Assembly: GCF_003664255.1 (NCBI RefSeq)
Contig: NZ_RCCV01000001.1
Location: 4,650,001 to 4,714,000 of the forward strand
Direction of reading: 5' to 3'
Origin: Micromonospora sp. M71_S20
Lineage (GTDB): Bacteria > Actinomycetota > Actinomycetes > Mycobacteriales > Micromonosporaceae
Length of the DNA: 64,000 nt
Part shown: positions 55,877 to 64,000 of the stretch, in pieces
How the letters are laid out: the number at the start of each line of letters is the position of its first letter
How positions within the stretch are numbered: position 1 is the stretch's first letter
Position numbers and translations under genes: made by a program
The notes under the pieces: generated by a model
Told to the model about the DNA's origin: nothing
Database searches by the model: none
What the model saw: only the letters and a program-made list of their open reading frames with translations

Positions 55877-57568
55877 TCAGCGGCCCGGGTCCGCCGGCCC
55901 TTCGGACAGGCGCAGGTCGACCACCGGGCCGAGGACGAAGACGGCCGGCGGGGCGATCCGCTCCCGGGCGGCCACCGCGCCGATCTCGTCCAGCCGGGCG
56001 GTCACGGTGCGCTGGTCGGGATGCCCGGCGTCCTGCACGGCCAGGACCGGAGTGTCCGGGGCCCGGCCGTGCTCGACCAGGACCGCGGCGATCTTGTCCA
56101 CCGTGTCCACGGCCATCAGCAGCACCAGGGTGCCCCGGGCCCGGCCCAGCGCCGCCCAGTCGACCAGCGAGTCGGGGTGCCCGGGCGGCAGGTGCCCGGA
56201 GACGACGGTGACGTCGTGCGCGACGCCCCGGTGGGTGACCGGCACCCCGGCCAGGGCCGCCGCGGCGACCGCGCTGGTCACCCCGGGGACCACTGTCACG
56301 TCCACCCCGGCCGCCGCGCAGGCCTGCACCTCCTCGTGGCCGCGCCCGAAGACGTACGGGTCGCCGCCCTTGAGCCGCACCACCCGCCGCCCGGCGCGGG
56401 CGTGCGCGACGAGGGCGGCGTTGATCGCGTCCTGCCCCATCGCGGGTCCCCGGGGCACCTTCGCCGCGTCGATGACCTCCACCCCCGGGCGCAGCCCGGC
56501 GAGCAGTCCACGCGGGGCGAGCCGGTCGACCACCACCACGTCCGCCGCGTCCAGCAGCGCCCTGCCCCGTACGGTGATCAGATCGTCCGGCCCGGGCCCG
56601 CCACCGACCACGGCGACCTGGCCTCGGCGCGGGCCGGGACCGTGGTGGGCGTGGCCGTGCCCGTGGTGGTCGTGATGGTGGTGGTCGTGCCCGTGGTGGT
56701 GGCCGTGGCCGCCGACCGGGTCGTCGGGGTGGTCGTGCGGCGTCTGCGGCCGGCCCACCTTGTCGGCGAAGCCCGGCATCAGCACCCGGTACGCGCAGGT
56801 GTCGCAGTTCATCCGGATGTCGCCGCGACGCGCCTCGGCGTGCCGTTCGAGGACCAGGTCGGCGAGCGCGTCGCAGTCGCCGATCAGGTCGGCCACCCGC
56901 ACGTCCAGCTCGGGATGGGCGGCGGCGAACGCGGCCGACTGCGCGACGATCCGGTCCGGCAGCACCCCGGCGAAGAGGAAGTACGGCGCGACGACGATCC
57001 GCCGGGCGCCGAGCCGGCGCAGCCGGTCCAGCACCGCCGGCACCGAGGGCTCGGCCAGCGAGACGAAGCCCGGCTCGACGCCGGCGTAGCCGCGACCTTC
57101 CCAGAGCAGCCGGGCCACCTTGGCGACCTCGGCGTTGGCGTCCGGGTCGGTGGAGCCGCGCCCGATCAGCGCCACCCAGGTGCCGGCCCGGTCGTCGCCG
57201 GCGAGGGCGGCGTCGACGCGCTGCTCCAGCGCGGTGTGCAGCAGCGGGTGCGGGCCCAGCGGCCGGCCGTAGACGTAGCTGAGGCCGGGATGGCGCTCCC
57301 GCTCGCGGGCCAGCGCGGCGGGGATGTCGCCCTTGCCGTGCCCGGCGGCGGTCAGCACCAGCGGCAGGGCGACCAGCGCGCGGTGCCCCCGGTCGACGAG
57401 CGCGCCGACCGCGTCGGTCAGCGGCGGCCGGGACAGCTCGATGAAGCCGCCCTCGACGTCGCCGAGGGTGCCGGCGGCGCGGCGGCGCACCCGCTCGACG
57501 AACGCGACGAACTGCTCGACCCCGGCCGCGCTGCGCGTGCCGTGCCCGACGATGACCAGAGCGCTCAC
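55877..57568 (-). CDS. CbiX-type cobalt chelatase fused through a His-rich linker to uroporphyrinogen-III C-methyltransferase
   Basis: 563 residues. Residues 1-265 are two CbiX-like halves (VIVGHGTRS with His9, AAGHGKGDIP with His77; then ALIGRGSTDPD and VVAPYFLFAGVLPDRI) and NCDTCAYR with two Cys. Residues 278-309 contain 17 His among 32 positions. From about 317 (VAVVGGGPGPDDLITVRG) to 555 is SUMT/CobA, with LKGGDPYVFGRGHEE and PVTHRGVAHDVTVVSGH. The first part inserts Co2+ into (siro)hydrochlorin and the second methylates uroporphyrinogen III. The linker probably holds cobalt or nickel ions. Last gene of the cobalamin operon. Confidence 0.93.
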   Translation of the reverse strand: MSALVIVGHGTRSAAGVEQFVAFVERVRRRAAGTLGDVEGGFIELSRPPLTDAVGALVDRGHRALVALPLVLTAAGHGKGDIPAALARERERHPGLSYVYGRPLGPHPLLHTALEQRVDAALAGDDRAGTWVALIGRGSTDPDANAEVAKVARLLWEGRGYAGVEPGFVSLAEPSVPAVLDRLRRLGARRIVVAPYFLFAGVLPDRIVAQSAAFAAAHPELDVRVADLIGDCDALADLVLERHAEARRGDIRMNCDTCAYRVLMPGFADKVGRPQTPHDHPDDPVGGHGHHHGHDHHHHDHHGHGHAHHGPGPRRGQVAVVGGGPGPDDLITVRGRALLDAADVVVVDRLAPRGLLAGLRPGVEVIDAAKVPRGPAMGQDAINAALVAHARAGRRVVRLKGGDPYVFGRGHEEVQACAAAGVDVTVVPGVTSAVAAAALAGVPVTHRGVAHDVTVVSGHLPPGHPDSLVDWAALGRARGTLVLLMAVDTVDKIAAVLVEHGRAPDTPVLAVQDAGHPDQRTVTARLDEIGAVAARERIAPPAVFVLGPVVDLRLSEGPADPGR

Positions 57569-58155
57569 TGTTCCTCCTCCACGTACAGCAGGGCGTTGAG
57601 GGCGGCGGCGGCGACCGCCGAACCGCCCTTCTCGCCCCGGTTGGACACCCCGGGCAGGCCGCTGGCCCGCAGCGCCGCCTTCGACTCGGCGGCGCCGACG
57701 AAGCCGACCGGCAGCCCGACGACCAGCGCCGGCCGGGCGTCCAGGGTGATCAGTTGCTCCAGTGCGGTCGGCGCGCAGCCGACCACCCAGACCGCGCCCG
57801 GACCCACCCGCTCCAGGGCGATCCGCACCGCCGCCGCCGACCGGGTGATGCCGGCCGCCCTGGCCAGTTCGGCGGCGGCGGGCTCGGCGACCGGGCAGAC
57901 CGTGTCCCGCCCGGTGACGCCCGCGGCGACCATCGCCACGTCGGTGACCACCGGCGCGCCGGCGCGCAGGGCGGCCAGCCCGCCGGCGAGGGCCGCCTCG
58001 TCGCAGACCAGGTCGGCGACGTAGTCGAGGTCGGCGCTGGCGTGCACCACCCGCTCGGTGACGGCCCGGGTCAGCGGCGGCAGGTGGCTCAGGTCGACCC
58101 GGGAGCGCAGGATCCGGTAGGACTCCCGCTCGATGGGGTGCACGACCCGGCTCAC
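57565..58155 (-). CDS. cobH: Precorrin-8X/cobalt-precorrin-8 methylmutase
   Basis: 196 residues from a GTG overlapping the transporter stop (GTGA). HPIERESYRILRSRVDLSHLPPL, then ERVVHASADLDYVADLVC with the catalytic His, VTDVAMVAAGVTG, and VGLPVGFVGAAESKAAL with the SNRGEKGGSAVAAAALNALL ending are the CobH/CbiC signature. It moves a methyl group from C-11 to C-12 to make hydrogenobyrinate or cobyrinate. Followed by ATGA overlap into the CbiX-CobA gene. Confidence 0.95.
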   Translation of the reverse strand: MSRVVHPIERESYRILRSRVDLSHLPPLTRAVTERVVHASADLDYVADLVCDEAALAGGLAALRAGAPVVTDVAMVAAGVTGRDTVCPVAEPAAAELARAAGITRSAAAVRIALERVGPGAVWVVGCAPTALEQLITLDARPALVVGLPVGFVGAAESKAALRASGLPGVSNRGEKGGSAVAAAALNALLYVEEEQ

Positions 58156-59243
58156 TGTCGCACCTCCGTCGCGGCCACGCCGTAGCGCTGGTCGTAGCGG
58201 CCCAGCTTCCACAGCGCCACCGCCCCGGCCCAGGCGAGCACGAACAGGGCCACGACGGCGTACCCGAGCTGCTCGAAGTGCCCGGCGATCCCCGCGTACC
58301 CGGACAGCGCCGACACCCCGAGATGGTCGACCAGCAGGCCGGCGGCGTAGACGCTGGCGACGAGGGCGCCGACCAGCACCGTCACGGCCGTGGTGGCCAG
58401 GTTGTAGTAGAGCCGACGGGCCGGCTGCCGGTACGCCCACGAGTAGGCCCGGCTCATCAGCAGGCTGTCGGCGGTGTCCATGGCCGACATGCCGGCCGCG
58501 AAGAGCAGCGGCAGGGTGAGCAGGGCGAGCACCGGTAGCCCACCGGCGGCGGCAGTGCTCGCCGACAGGGCGAGCAGGGTCACCTCGCTGGCGGTCTCCA
58601 GGCCGAGGCCGAAGAGGAACCCGACCGGCGCCATGTGCCAGGAGGAGCGCACGAGCGCCCGGGCCCGGGAGCCGAGGACGCGCTGCACCAGCCCTCGGTT
58701 GAGCAGGTGCAGGTCCAGCTCCCGCTCGTCCAGGTCGCCGTGGCGCAGCCGCCGCCAGAGCCGGGCCAGGCCGGCCAGCACCGCCGCGTTGAGGGCCGCG
58801 ACCAGGGCGAGGAAGACGGTGGCGGTGAGGATCGCCACCGTGGCGCCCACCTCGCGCGCCTCGGCCAGCCCCGGCCCGGCGAGATTGGCCGAGGCCAGGC
58901 CGACGACCAGGGCCAGCAGCAGCACCACCGCGCTGTGCCCGAGCGCGAAGAAGAAGCCGACGCCGACCGGGCGCCGCCCGCGCAGCAGCATCAGCCGGGT
59001 GGTGTCGTCGATCGCCGCGATGTGGTCGGCGTCGAAGGCGTGCCGCACCCCGAGCAGGTACGCCAGCGTGCCGGCCCCGGCGAGGCCGCCGGCCGCGGCC
59101 GGCTGGTCGTTCCAGTACAGGTAGAGGCTCCACCCGGCGACGTGCAGCACGGCGACGGCCAGCACGATGCCGCCGAGGCGTACCCGTTCGGCGCGGCTCC
59201 ACGGGCCGGCCGGTGGTGCGGCGCTGAGCGCGGTCGAACTCAT
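58152..59243 (-). CDS. Nickel/cobalt permease (NiCoT family)
   Basis: 363 residues with eight membrane segments. The family signature RHAFDADHIAAIDD is at residues 67-80, FFFALGHSAVVLLLAL follows, then HMAPVGFLFGLGLETASEV and LFAAGMSAMDTADSLLMSRAY. In this operon it most likely imports Co2+ for the corrin ring rather than Ni2+. Coupled to cobH and to the ferredoxin gene. Confidence 0.94.
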   Translation of the reverse strand: MSSTALSAAPPAGPWSRAERVRLGGIVLAVAVLHVAGWSLYLYWNDQPAAAGGLAGAGTLAYLLGVRHAFDADHIAAIDDTTRLMLLRGRRPVGVGFFFALGHSAVVLLLALVVGLASANLAGPGLAEAREVGATVAILTATVFLALVAALNAAVLAGLARLWRRLRHGDLDERELDLHLLNRGLVQRVLGSRARALVRSSWHMAPVGFLFGLGLETASEVTLLALSASTAAAGGLPVLALLTLPLLFAAGMSAMDTADSLLMSRAYSWAYRQPARRLYYNLATTAVTVLVGALVASVYAAGLLVDHLGVSALSGYAGIAGHFEQLGYAVVALFVLAWAGAVALWKLGRYDQRYGVAATEVRQ

Positions 59244-59428
59244 CTGGTCCCTCCACGTTCGTCGGTGTCCGTGGCGCGGATCGCGTCCACCGGGCAGATC
59301 TCCAGGCATTCCAGGCAGCCCGTGCAGCGGTCGGCGCGCACGGCGAGGCCGCCGGGCACCGGCCGGATCGCGTGCGTCGGGCAGGTGAGCAGGCAGGCGC
59401 CGCAGCCCTGGCAGGCGCCGATGGTCAC
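59240..59428 (-). CDS. Small 2x[4Fe-4S] ferredoxin
   Basis: 62 residues from a GTG overlapping the CbiG-CobJ stop. Two classical cluster motifs are present, CQGCGACLLTCP (with His after) and CTGCLECLEICP. It could donate electrons to a reductive step of corrin synthesis, such as cobalt reduction before adenosylation. It may instead serve another enzyme and simply be co-transcribed. Its place inside the operon, coupled on both sides, argues for a cobalamin-related job. Confidence 0.9.
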   Translation of the reverse strand: MTIGACQGCGACLLTCPTHAIRPVPGGLAVRADRCTGCLECLEICPVDAIRATDTDERGGTR

Positions 59429-61287
59429 GGCCGCCACCGGTACCCCCTCGGGGTGACCATCCGGCCGGCCACGATCCGGGTCTGGCTGCTGCCCACCACC
59501 ACGACGCTGTACATGTCGACCAGCGCCGCATCGAGGGTCGCCAGGGTGGCCAGGTGCACCCGCTCGCCGGCCCGGCTGGCGTTGCGCACCACCCCGACCG
59601 GGGTGTCCGGCGGCCGGTGCGCGGCGAAGACCTCCAGCGCCGCGCCGAGCTGCCAGTCCCGGGCCCGGCTGCGCGGGTTGTAGAGCAGCGCCACGAAGTC
59701 GCCCTCGGCCGCGGCGGCCACCCGGCGGGCGATGACCTCCCACGGCGTGTGCAGGTCGGACAGGCTCAGGTAGGCGTGGTCGTGGCCCAGCGGCGCGCCG
59801 AGCAGGGCCCCGGCGGCCAGCGCGGCGGTCACCCCGGGCACGCCGAGCACGTCGATCCGCTCGTCGGCGTACTCGAGGGCGGGGCTGGCCATCGCGTACA
59901 CGCCGGCGTCGCCGGAACCGACCAGCGCCACGGCGTGACCGGCGGTGGCCTCCGCGACGGCGGCGCGGGCCCGTTCCTCCTCGGCGCCGAGCCCGCTGGC
60001 GAGCACCCGGGTGCCGGGGCGCAGCAGGTCGCGCACCTGCTCGACGTACTGGTCCAGGCCGACGACCACGGCGGCGCGGCGCAGCTCGGTCACCGCGCGG
60101 GCGGTGCGCAGGTCCGCCGCGCCGGGGCCGAGGCCGACGATCGCCAGCCGGCCGCGCGGGGCGTGCCGGGCGACGGCGACGGTGGCCATCGCCGTGGCGG
60201 TCTTCGGCACCAGCAGGTCGGCGCCGCCGCCGAGCAGCGCCGCCGCCTCGGCGACGCTGGGGGTGCCGACGGCGGCGCGGACCACCTCGCTGGGGTGCGG
60301 CACGTCGACCGCCGCCAGCTCCGCTGCCGGATGCGTCACCAGCGGTACGCCGAGCGCGTCGGCGGTCGCCCGGATGCCCGCCTCGTCGGCCTTTATGTCG
60401 GCGCTGGCGAGGTGCCGCAGGCTGGCCGGGCTGAGGCCGGCCTCGGCGAGCACCCGGTCCAGCAGGCCGCGCACCTCGGCGGCGGGCACGCCCCGGCTGG
60501 ACCCGACGCCGGCGACAAGCGACGGGGGCCGCAGCACGGCGGTCCGGTCGTCGAGCGGCACCACCCGGTCGGTGACCAGCAGCCGGTGCCCGCCGTCGAC
60601 CGCCGGCCCGGCCGGCCCGGACCCGACGCCGCCCCGCCCTGCGTCCACTGGACCAACGGGCGCGGGGGTCGCCGGCCCGACGGACGCGGATGCCGTCGGA
60701 CCGGCGGGGATCGGCGGCCCGGCGGACGCGGAGGAGTGCGGGCCGGCGGGGGCGGGGCGCACGTTGTCGGGCAGGGCGGGCAGCGGCCAGGTGGCGTCGG
60801 CGACGAGGGTCACCGGCTCGCCGTCGAGGATGGCGCGGCCGACGGCGGCGACGGCGCCCTCGACGGGCCAGCCGAGGGTGTCCAGGCCGGGCAGGCCGAC
60901 GGCGTCGGTGGCGGTGGTGACCACCGGGTGCGCGTCGAGCAGCGCGCCGACCCGCCCGGCGAGGTCGTTGCCGCCCCCGGCGTGGCCGCCGAGCAGCGCG
61001 ACCGCGTGCCGGGCCGCCTCGTCGACCACCACCACGGCCGGGTCGCTGCGCTTGTCGCCGAGCAGCGGCGCGAGGATGCGCACCACCGCCCCGGTGGCCA
61101 GGAACGCCACCACGGCGTCGTACCCGGTCCAGGCGGCGCGCAGCGCGTCCGCGACGGTGTCCGCCGTGACGACGCGGGCGTGCGGCCAGGCGTCGGCGAG
61201 GGTGCGGGCGTGCCGCCGGCCGGCGGCGGTGGCGGCGACGAGCCCGATGCGGTTCGGCTGGTCCGTGGCGGCGGGCGGGTGGTTCAC
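59425..61287 (-). CDS. Fused cobalt-precorrin-5A hydrolase (CbiG) and precorrin-3B C17-methyltransferase (CobJ/CbiH)
   Basis: 620 residues from a GTG (GTGA overlap). Residues 1-180 are the CbiG N-terminal domain (RTLADAWPHARVVTADTV, VVAFLATGAVVRILAPLL, LLGGHAGGGNDLA). A Gly/Pro/Ala linker covers about 195-235. The CbiG C-terminal domain (LVAGVGSSRGVPAAEVRGLL, IKADEAG) follows, and from about 370 (GRLAIVGLGPGAADLRTARA) the CobJ methyltransferase. It opens the delta-lactone of ring A and methylates C-17. Fusions of CbiG and CobJ occur in several actinobacteria. Confidence 0.94.
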   Translation of the reverse strand: MNHPPAATDQPNRIGLVAATAAGRRHARTLADAWPHARVVTADTVADALRAAWTGYDAVVAFLATGAVVRILAPLLGDKRSDPAVVVVDEAARHAVALLGGHAGGGNDLAGRVGALLDAHPVVTTATDAVGLPGLDTLGWPVEGAVAAVGRAILDGEPVTLVADATWPLPALPDNVRPAPAGPHSSASAGPPIPAGPTASASVGPATPAPVGPVDAGRGGVGSGPAGPAVDGGHRLLVTDRVVPLDDRTAVLRPPSLVAGVGSSRGVPAAEVRGLLDRVLAEAGLSPASLRHLASADIKADEAGIRATADALGVPLVTHPAAELAAVDVPHPSEVVRAAVGTPSVAEAAALLGGGADLLVPKTATAMATVAVARHAPRGRLAIVGLGPGAADLRTARAVTELRRAAVVVGLDQYVEQVRDLLRPGTRVLASGLGAEEERARAAVAEATAGHAVALVGSGDAGVYAMASPALEYADERIDVLGVPGVTAALAAGALLGAPLGHDHAYLSLSDLHTPWEVIARRVAAAAEGDFVALLYNPRSRARDWQLGAALEVFAAHRPPDTPVGVVRNASRAGERVHLATLATLDAALVDMYSVVVVGSSQTRIVAGRMVTPRGYRWRP

Positions 61288-62516
61288 GGGCACTCCCCGG
61301 TGAGGACGACCACCGGGTTGGTGGCCGCGAGTCGGACGGACCCGCCGGGCAGGTCGGCGAGGCGGGCGGCGGAGAGCTGGACGCCCTGCACGTCGTAGCC
61401 GGCGGCGCGCAGCAGCCCGACGGCGGGGGCGACCCGGTCGACGGCGGCGAGGGCGGCCACCACCCGCTCGGGTCGGCGGTGCGCCACGGCGGCGAGCACG
61501 TCGGTGCCGCCGCCACCGACGAAGACGGCGTCGGGATCGGGCAACCCGTGCAGCGCCCCGGGCGCGGCGCCGGCCACCACCCGGACGTCGACGCCGTGCC
61601 GGGCGGCGTTGGCGCCGACGGTGGCCCTCGGGTCGCGGTCGACGGCGATCACGGCCGCGCCGAGCAGGGCGCACTCGATGCCGACCGAGCCGCTGCCCGC
61701 GCCGACGTCCCAGACCAGCCGGCCGAGGCGGGGACGCAGCCGGGCGACGGCGAGGGCGCGTACCTCCGACTTCGTGATCATGGAATCGCGGTGGTCGTAG
61801 GCGGACTCGGGCAGCGCCCACCCGCCGGCCGGGGCGGCGGCCGGCTGGTTGTCCGCCCGCATCCCGGCCGCGCCGGGCTCACCGGCGAGGCTGAGCAGCA
61901 CGTGGGGGTCGGCCCAGTCGCGGCCGGCGGCCTGCTCTGGGGTGGTCTCGGTGATCCGTTCGGCGTCGGTGCCGAGGTGTTCGGCGACGACCAGGCGGCG
62001 CGTCCAGCCGGTCAGCCCGGCGCCCAGCTCGGCGGCCCCGGCGCCCGGGGCGGTGAGCACCGCGACGGCGGGCAGCGCCCGGCAGGCGTTCAGCGCGGGC
62101 CGGGGGTCGCGGCCGTGCGCGGTGACCACGGCCGCGCCGTCCCACGGCAGGCCCGCGCGGGCGAACGCGGCGGCCACGCTGGACACGGCCGGCAGCACCC
62201 GCAGCGGCAGCCCGGCCGCCCGCAACGCCCGGACCACCCCGAACAGTCCGGGATCGCCGCTGGCCAGGACGACGGCGGGACTCCCGGCGGCGACGGCGTC
62301 GGCCAGCCGCCCCAGCGCGGGCGCCAGCGGCCCGAGGGCGACGGTGTCGGCGTCGGCCGGCAGGCGGACGGCGGCCAGGTGCCGGGCCGCGCCGACCACC
62401 AGCCGGGCCCCGGCGAGCGCGGGCGCGGCGGCGGGGTGCGCGGGTCCGCCCGCGACGTCGATGCCGACCACGGTCACCGCCGGCCCGACGCCCGCGACCG
62501 GCTGTCCGGCGGTCAC
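61284..62516 (-). CDS. cobL: Precorrin-6Y C5,15-methyltransferase, decarboxylating (CobL, CbiE-CbiT fusion)
   Basis: 410 residues from a GTG (GTGA overlap). Residues 13-210 are the CbiE tetrapyrrole methylase (TVVGIDVAGG, ASGDPGLFGVVRAL, SSVAAAFARAGLPW). Residues 245-400 are the CbiT class I methyltransferase with MITKSEVRALAVARLRPR and DVGAGSGSVGIECALLG. It methylates C-5 and C-15 and removes the acetate carboxyl at C-12. Confidence 0.95.
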   Translation of the reverse strand: MTAGQPVAGVGPAVTVVGIDVAGGPAHPAAAPALAGARLVVGAARHLAAVRLPADADTVALGPLAPALGRLADAVAAGSPAVVLASGDPGLFGVVRALRAAGLPLRVLPAVSSVAAAFARAGLPWDGAAVVTAHGRDPRPALNACRALPAVAVLTAPGAGAAELGAGLTGWTRRLVVAEHLGTDAERITETTPEQAAGRDWADPHVLLSLAGEPGAAGMRADNQPAAAPAGGWALPESAYDHRDSMITKSEVRALAVARLRPRLGRLVWDVGAGSGSVGIECALLGAAVIAVDRDPRATVGANAARHGVDVRVVAGAAPGALHGLPDPDAVFVGGGGTDVLAAVAHRRPERVVAALAAVDRVAPAVGLLRAAGYDVQGVQLSAARLADLPGGSVRLAATNPVVVLTGECP

Positions 62517-63658
62517 GCCGCCCACCGGCCCGAGGACGCGACCACCCGGTCGCCGGCGAAGTCGACCATGGCGACGTCGACGGTGACGGCACCGCCGGCG
62601 AACCGGACCAGCACCTGCCGCACCCGCTGGCAGAGCAGGTCGCCGGCGGCGCCGAGCAGCCCGGCGGCCTCCCACAGCTCGTACGCGTGCCGCCCGGTGT
62701 TCGCGGCGGTGACCGCCGCCACCAGCGCGGGGTCGCCGCCCGCCTCGGCGGTGACCGCCCCGAGCAGCGAGAGGTCCACCTTGGACCGGGTGTAGTGGGT
62801 CATCAGGATGCCGGCCGCGAGCTTGGCCAGCTTGCCGGCCATCCCGACGAAGACCACGCCGGTCATCCCGTCGCCCACGGCGGCGGTGACGGCCGCGCCG
62901 GTGAAGTCGCCGACCTCCACGAAGCACACCTCGGGCAGCTCCGGCAGCAGCGCGCGGGCGGCCCGCTCGGTGCGCCCGCCGGTGCACAGCACCACGGTCC
63001 GCTCCCCCTGGGCGGCCATCACGTGCACCGCCTGCACCACGCTGGCCCGCCACGACGCGGTGGAGAACGGGCGGACGACGCCGGTGGTGCCGAGGATGGA
63101 GATGCCGCCGAGGATGCCGAGCCGGCGGTTGGTGGTCTTGCGGGCCATGATCTCGCCGCGCGGCACGCTGACCACCACCCGGACGCCCACCTCGGTCAGG
63201 TCGACGACCTCGGCGACGGCCTGGCCGATCATGCGGCGCGGGGTCTCGTTGATGGCCGGCCCGCCGACGGGCAGGCCGAGGCCCGGTCTGGTGACGGTGC
63301 CGACGCCCGGCCCGCCGTCGAGGCGCAGCCCGGGTGTGTCCCGCCAGCTCACGGTGGCGGTCAGTTCGGCGCCGTGCGTGACGTCCGGGTCGTCGCCGGC
63401 GTCCTTGACCACCACCGCCTCCGCCCGCGCGCGGCCGTCGACCTCGCAGCGGGCCACCGGGAAGCTGACCCGCCGCCCGGCGGGCAGCCCGATCTCCACC
63501 TGCCGCTGCGGCACGCCGGTGACCAGGGCGGTCAGCGCCGCCTTGGTCGCCGCCGTCGCGCAGGCGCCGGTGGTCCATCCGGTGCGCAGCGCGGTCGGCC
63601 GGACCTTCGCGGTACGCGGCAGGTCCGGCTCGCGCAGCGGCGGCTCGGCGTACGTCAT
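62513..63658 (-). CDS. cbiD: Cobalt-precorrin-5B C1-methyltransferase
   Basis: 381 residues, ATG overlapping the CobM stop by one base. LRTGWTTGACATAATKAAL is the CbiD N-terminal signature. GVGTVTRPGLGLPVGGPAINETPRRMI and KTTNRRLGILGGISILGTTGVVRPFS follow, and VVFVGMAGKLAKLAAGILMTHYTRSKVD is the C-terminal core. CbiD belongs to the early-cobalt-insertion route, in line with CbiX and CbiG in the same operon. Confidence 0.95.
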   Translation of the reverse strand: MTYAEPPLREPDLPRTAKVRPTALRTGWTTGACATAATKAALTALVTGVPQRQVEIGLPAGRRVSFPVARCEVDGRARAEAVVVKDAGDDPDVTHGAELTATVSWRDTPGLRLDGGPGVGTVTRPGLGLPVGGPAINETPRRMIGQAVAEVVDLTEVGVRVVVSVPRGEIMARKTTNRRLGILGGISILGTTGVVRPFSTASWRASVVQAVHVMAAQGERTVVLCTGGRTERAARALLPELPEVCFVEVGDFTGAAVTAAVGDGMTGVVFVGMAGKLAKLAAGILMTHYTRSKVDLSLLGAVTAEAGGDPALVAAVTAANTGRHAYELWEAAGLLGAAGDLLCQRVRQVLVRFAGGAVTVDVAMVDFAGDRVVASSGRWAA

Positions 63659-64000
63659 CAGGCGCGCCCGTCCCCCGGTGTCCCGCCGCCGGCGCGGGCG
63701 CGGCGCAGGTCGGCGCGGGCGGCCGGCTCGGCCCGGCGGAAGGTGTGGAAGTGCCCGGGGTGGTAGAGGTGCGAGCGGGTGCCGGCGGCGGCGAGCGCCG
63801 GGCCGACCAGGAAGAGGGTGTGCTTCCAGAGCTTGTGCTCCTTGACGGTGGCCTCCAGGTCGCCGAGCGCGCACCGCACCACCAGCTCGTCGGGCCAGGT
63901 CGCCTGGTACGCCACCACGACCGGGGTGTCGGCCGGGTACCCGCCGGCCAGCAGCTCGGCCTGCGCCTGGCCGGAGCGGGCGGCGGAGAGGAACAGGGCC
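63658..64000 (-). CDS. cobM: Precorrin-4 C11-methyltransferase, 3' part only
   Basis: The last 114 codons are in the window; the start lies to the right of 64000. LFLSAARSGQAQAELLAGG, TPVVVAYQATWPDELVVRC and LEATVKEHKLWKHTLFLVGPAL are the conserved C-terminal half of CobM/CbiF. The gene begins the visible part of the cobalamin operon. TGA overlaps the cbiD ATG by one base. Confidence 0.93.
   Translation of the reverse strand, partial: ALFLSAARSGQAQAELLAGGYPADTPVVVAYQATWPDELVVRCALGDLEATVKEHKLWKHTLFLVGPALAAAGTRSHLYHPGHFHTFRRAEPAARADLRRARAGGGTPGDGRA

Overview
The window is very GC-rich actinobacterial chromosome (codon third positions almost all G/C, many GTG starts, ATGA/GTGA stop-start overlaps). 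The gene content (whiE-like spore-pigment polyketide genes, F420-dependent oxidoreductase, large ATP-binding LuxR regulators, leaderless TANNNT promoters) fits the Micromonosporaceae, most likely a Micromonospora-like organism. That assignment is inference; no marker gene such as 16S is present.

Layout. 1-9413: a truncated secreted SGNH hydrolase, divergent from an acyl-adenylating enzyme plus MFS exporter pair; a YjbR/MmcQ protein; a second SGNH hydrolase; and an ABC-2 exporter (ATPase and permease) divergent from a NarL-type two-component system. 9467-35726: a large polyketide locus. Operon A (minus, 21475 to 9467) runs ACP1, ACP2, an unusual ketosynthase with a Cys-Asn-His site, a stand-alone ketosynthase-like fragment, an adenylating enzyme, a normal ketosynthase, a 4-hydroxymandelate-synthase-like dioxygenase, a phytanoyl-CoA-dioxygenase-like protein, a DUF3050 heme-oxygenase-fold protein, E1 alpha and beta of a 2-oxoacid dehydrogenase, a circularly permuted ATP-grasp enzyme and a phosphotransferase-like protein. 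A PPTase gene lies on the opposite strand between this operon and another adenylating enzyme. Operon B (minus, 32660 to 24315) is a spore-pigment-type aromatic PKS: cyclase, a complete acetyl-CoA carboxylase (fused AccDA, AccB, AccC), a fused ACP-aromatase, cupin, KS-alpha, chain-length factor and an ABM-family monooxygenase. A SARP regulator, a second cyclase and an FAD hydroxylase lie divergently. Three pairs of heptamers with 11-bp periodicity, the SARP-box signature, sit in the two regulatory gaps.

35964-55867: mostly ordinary chromosome. It holds an anchored HhH protein, an F420-dependent oxidoreductase, a secreted beta-helix protein, an APC permease, a LuxR-type AAA regulator divergent from a cyclase-AAA protein with a changed cyclase active site, an aldo/keto reductase, a glycosyltransferase, a thioesterase, a methyltransferase and paired CrcB/Fluc fluoride channel genes. 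55877-64000: a tightly coupled cobalamin operon (CobM partial, CbiD, CobL, CbiG-CobJ, ferredoxin, Ni/Co permease, CobH, CbiX-His-linker-CobA).

How the polyketide locus may work. Operon B looks able to make malonyl-CoA, build a poly-beta-ketone and cyclise and hydroxylate it. Its chain-length factor carries Ala where the family normally has the priming Gln, which raises the possibility of a non-acetate starter. Operon A holds the genes that could make and load one: a 4-hydroxymandelate-type aromatic acid, oxidation, decarboxylation by the TPP enzyme, adenylation, and its own ACP/KS module. This coupling is inference. The sequence shows only that the two operons are adjacent; the SARP boxes seen are at operon B and its divergent genes.
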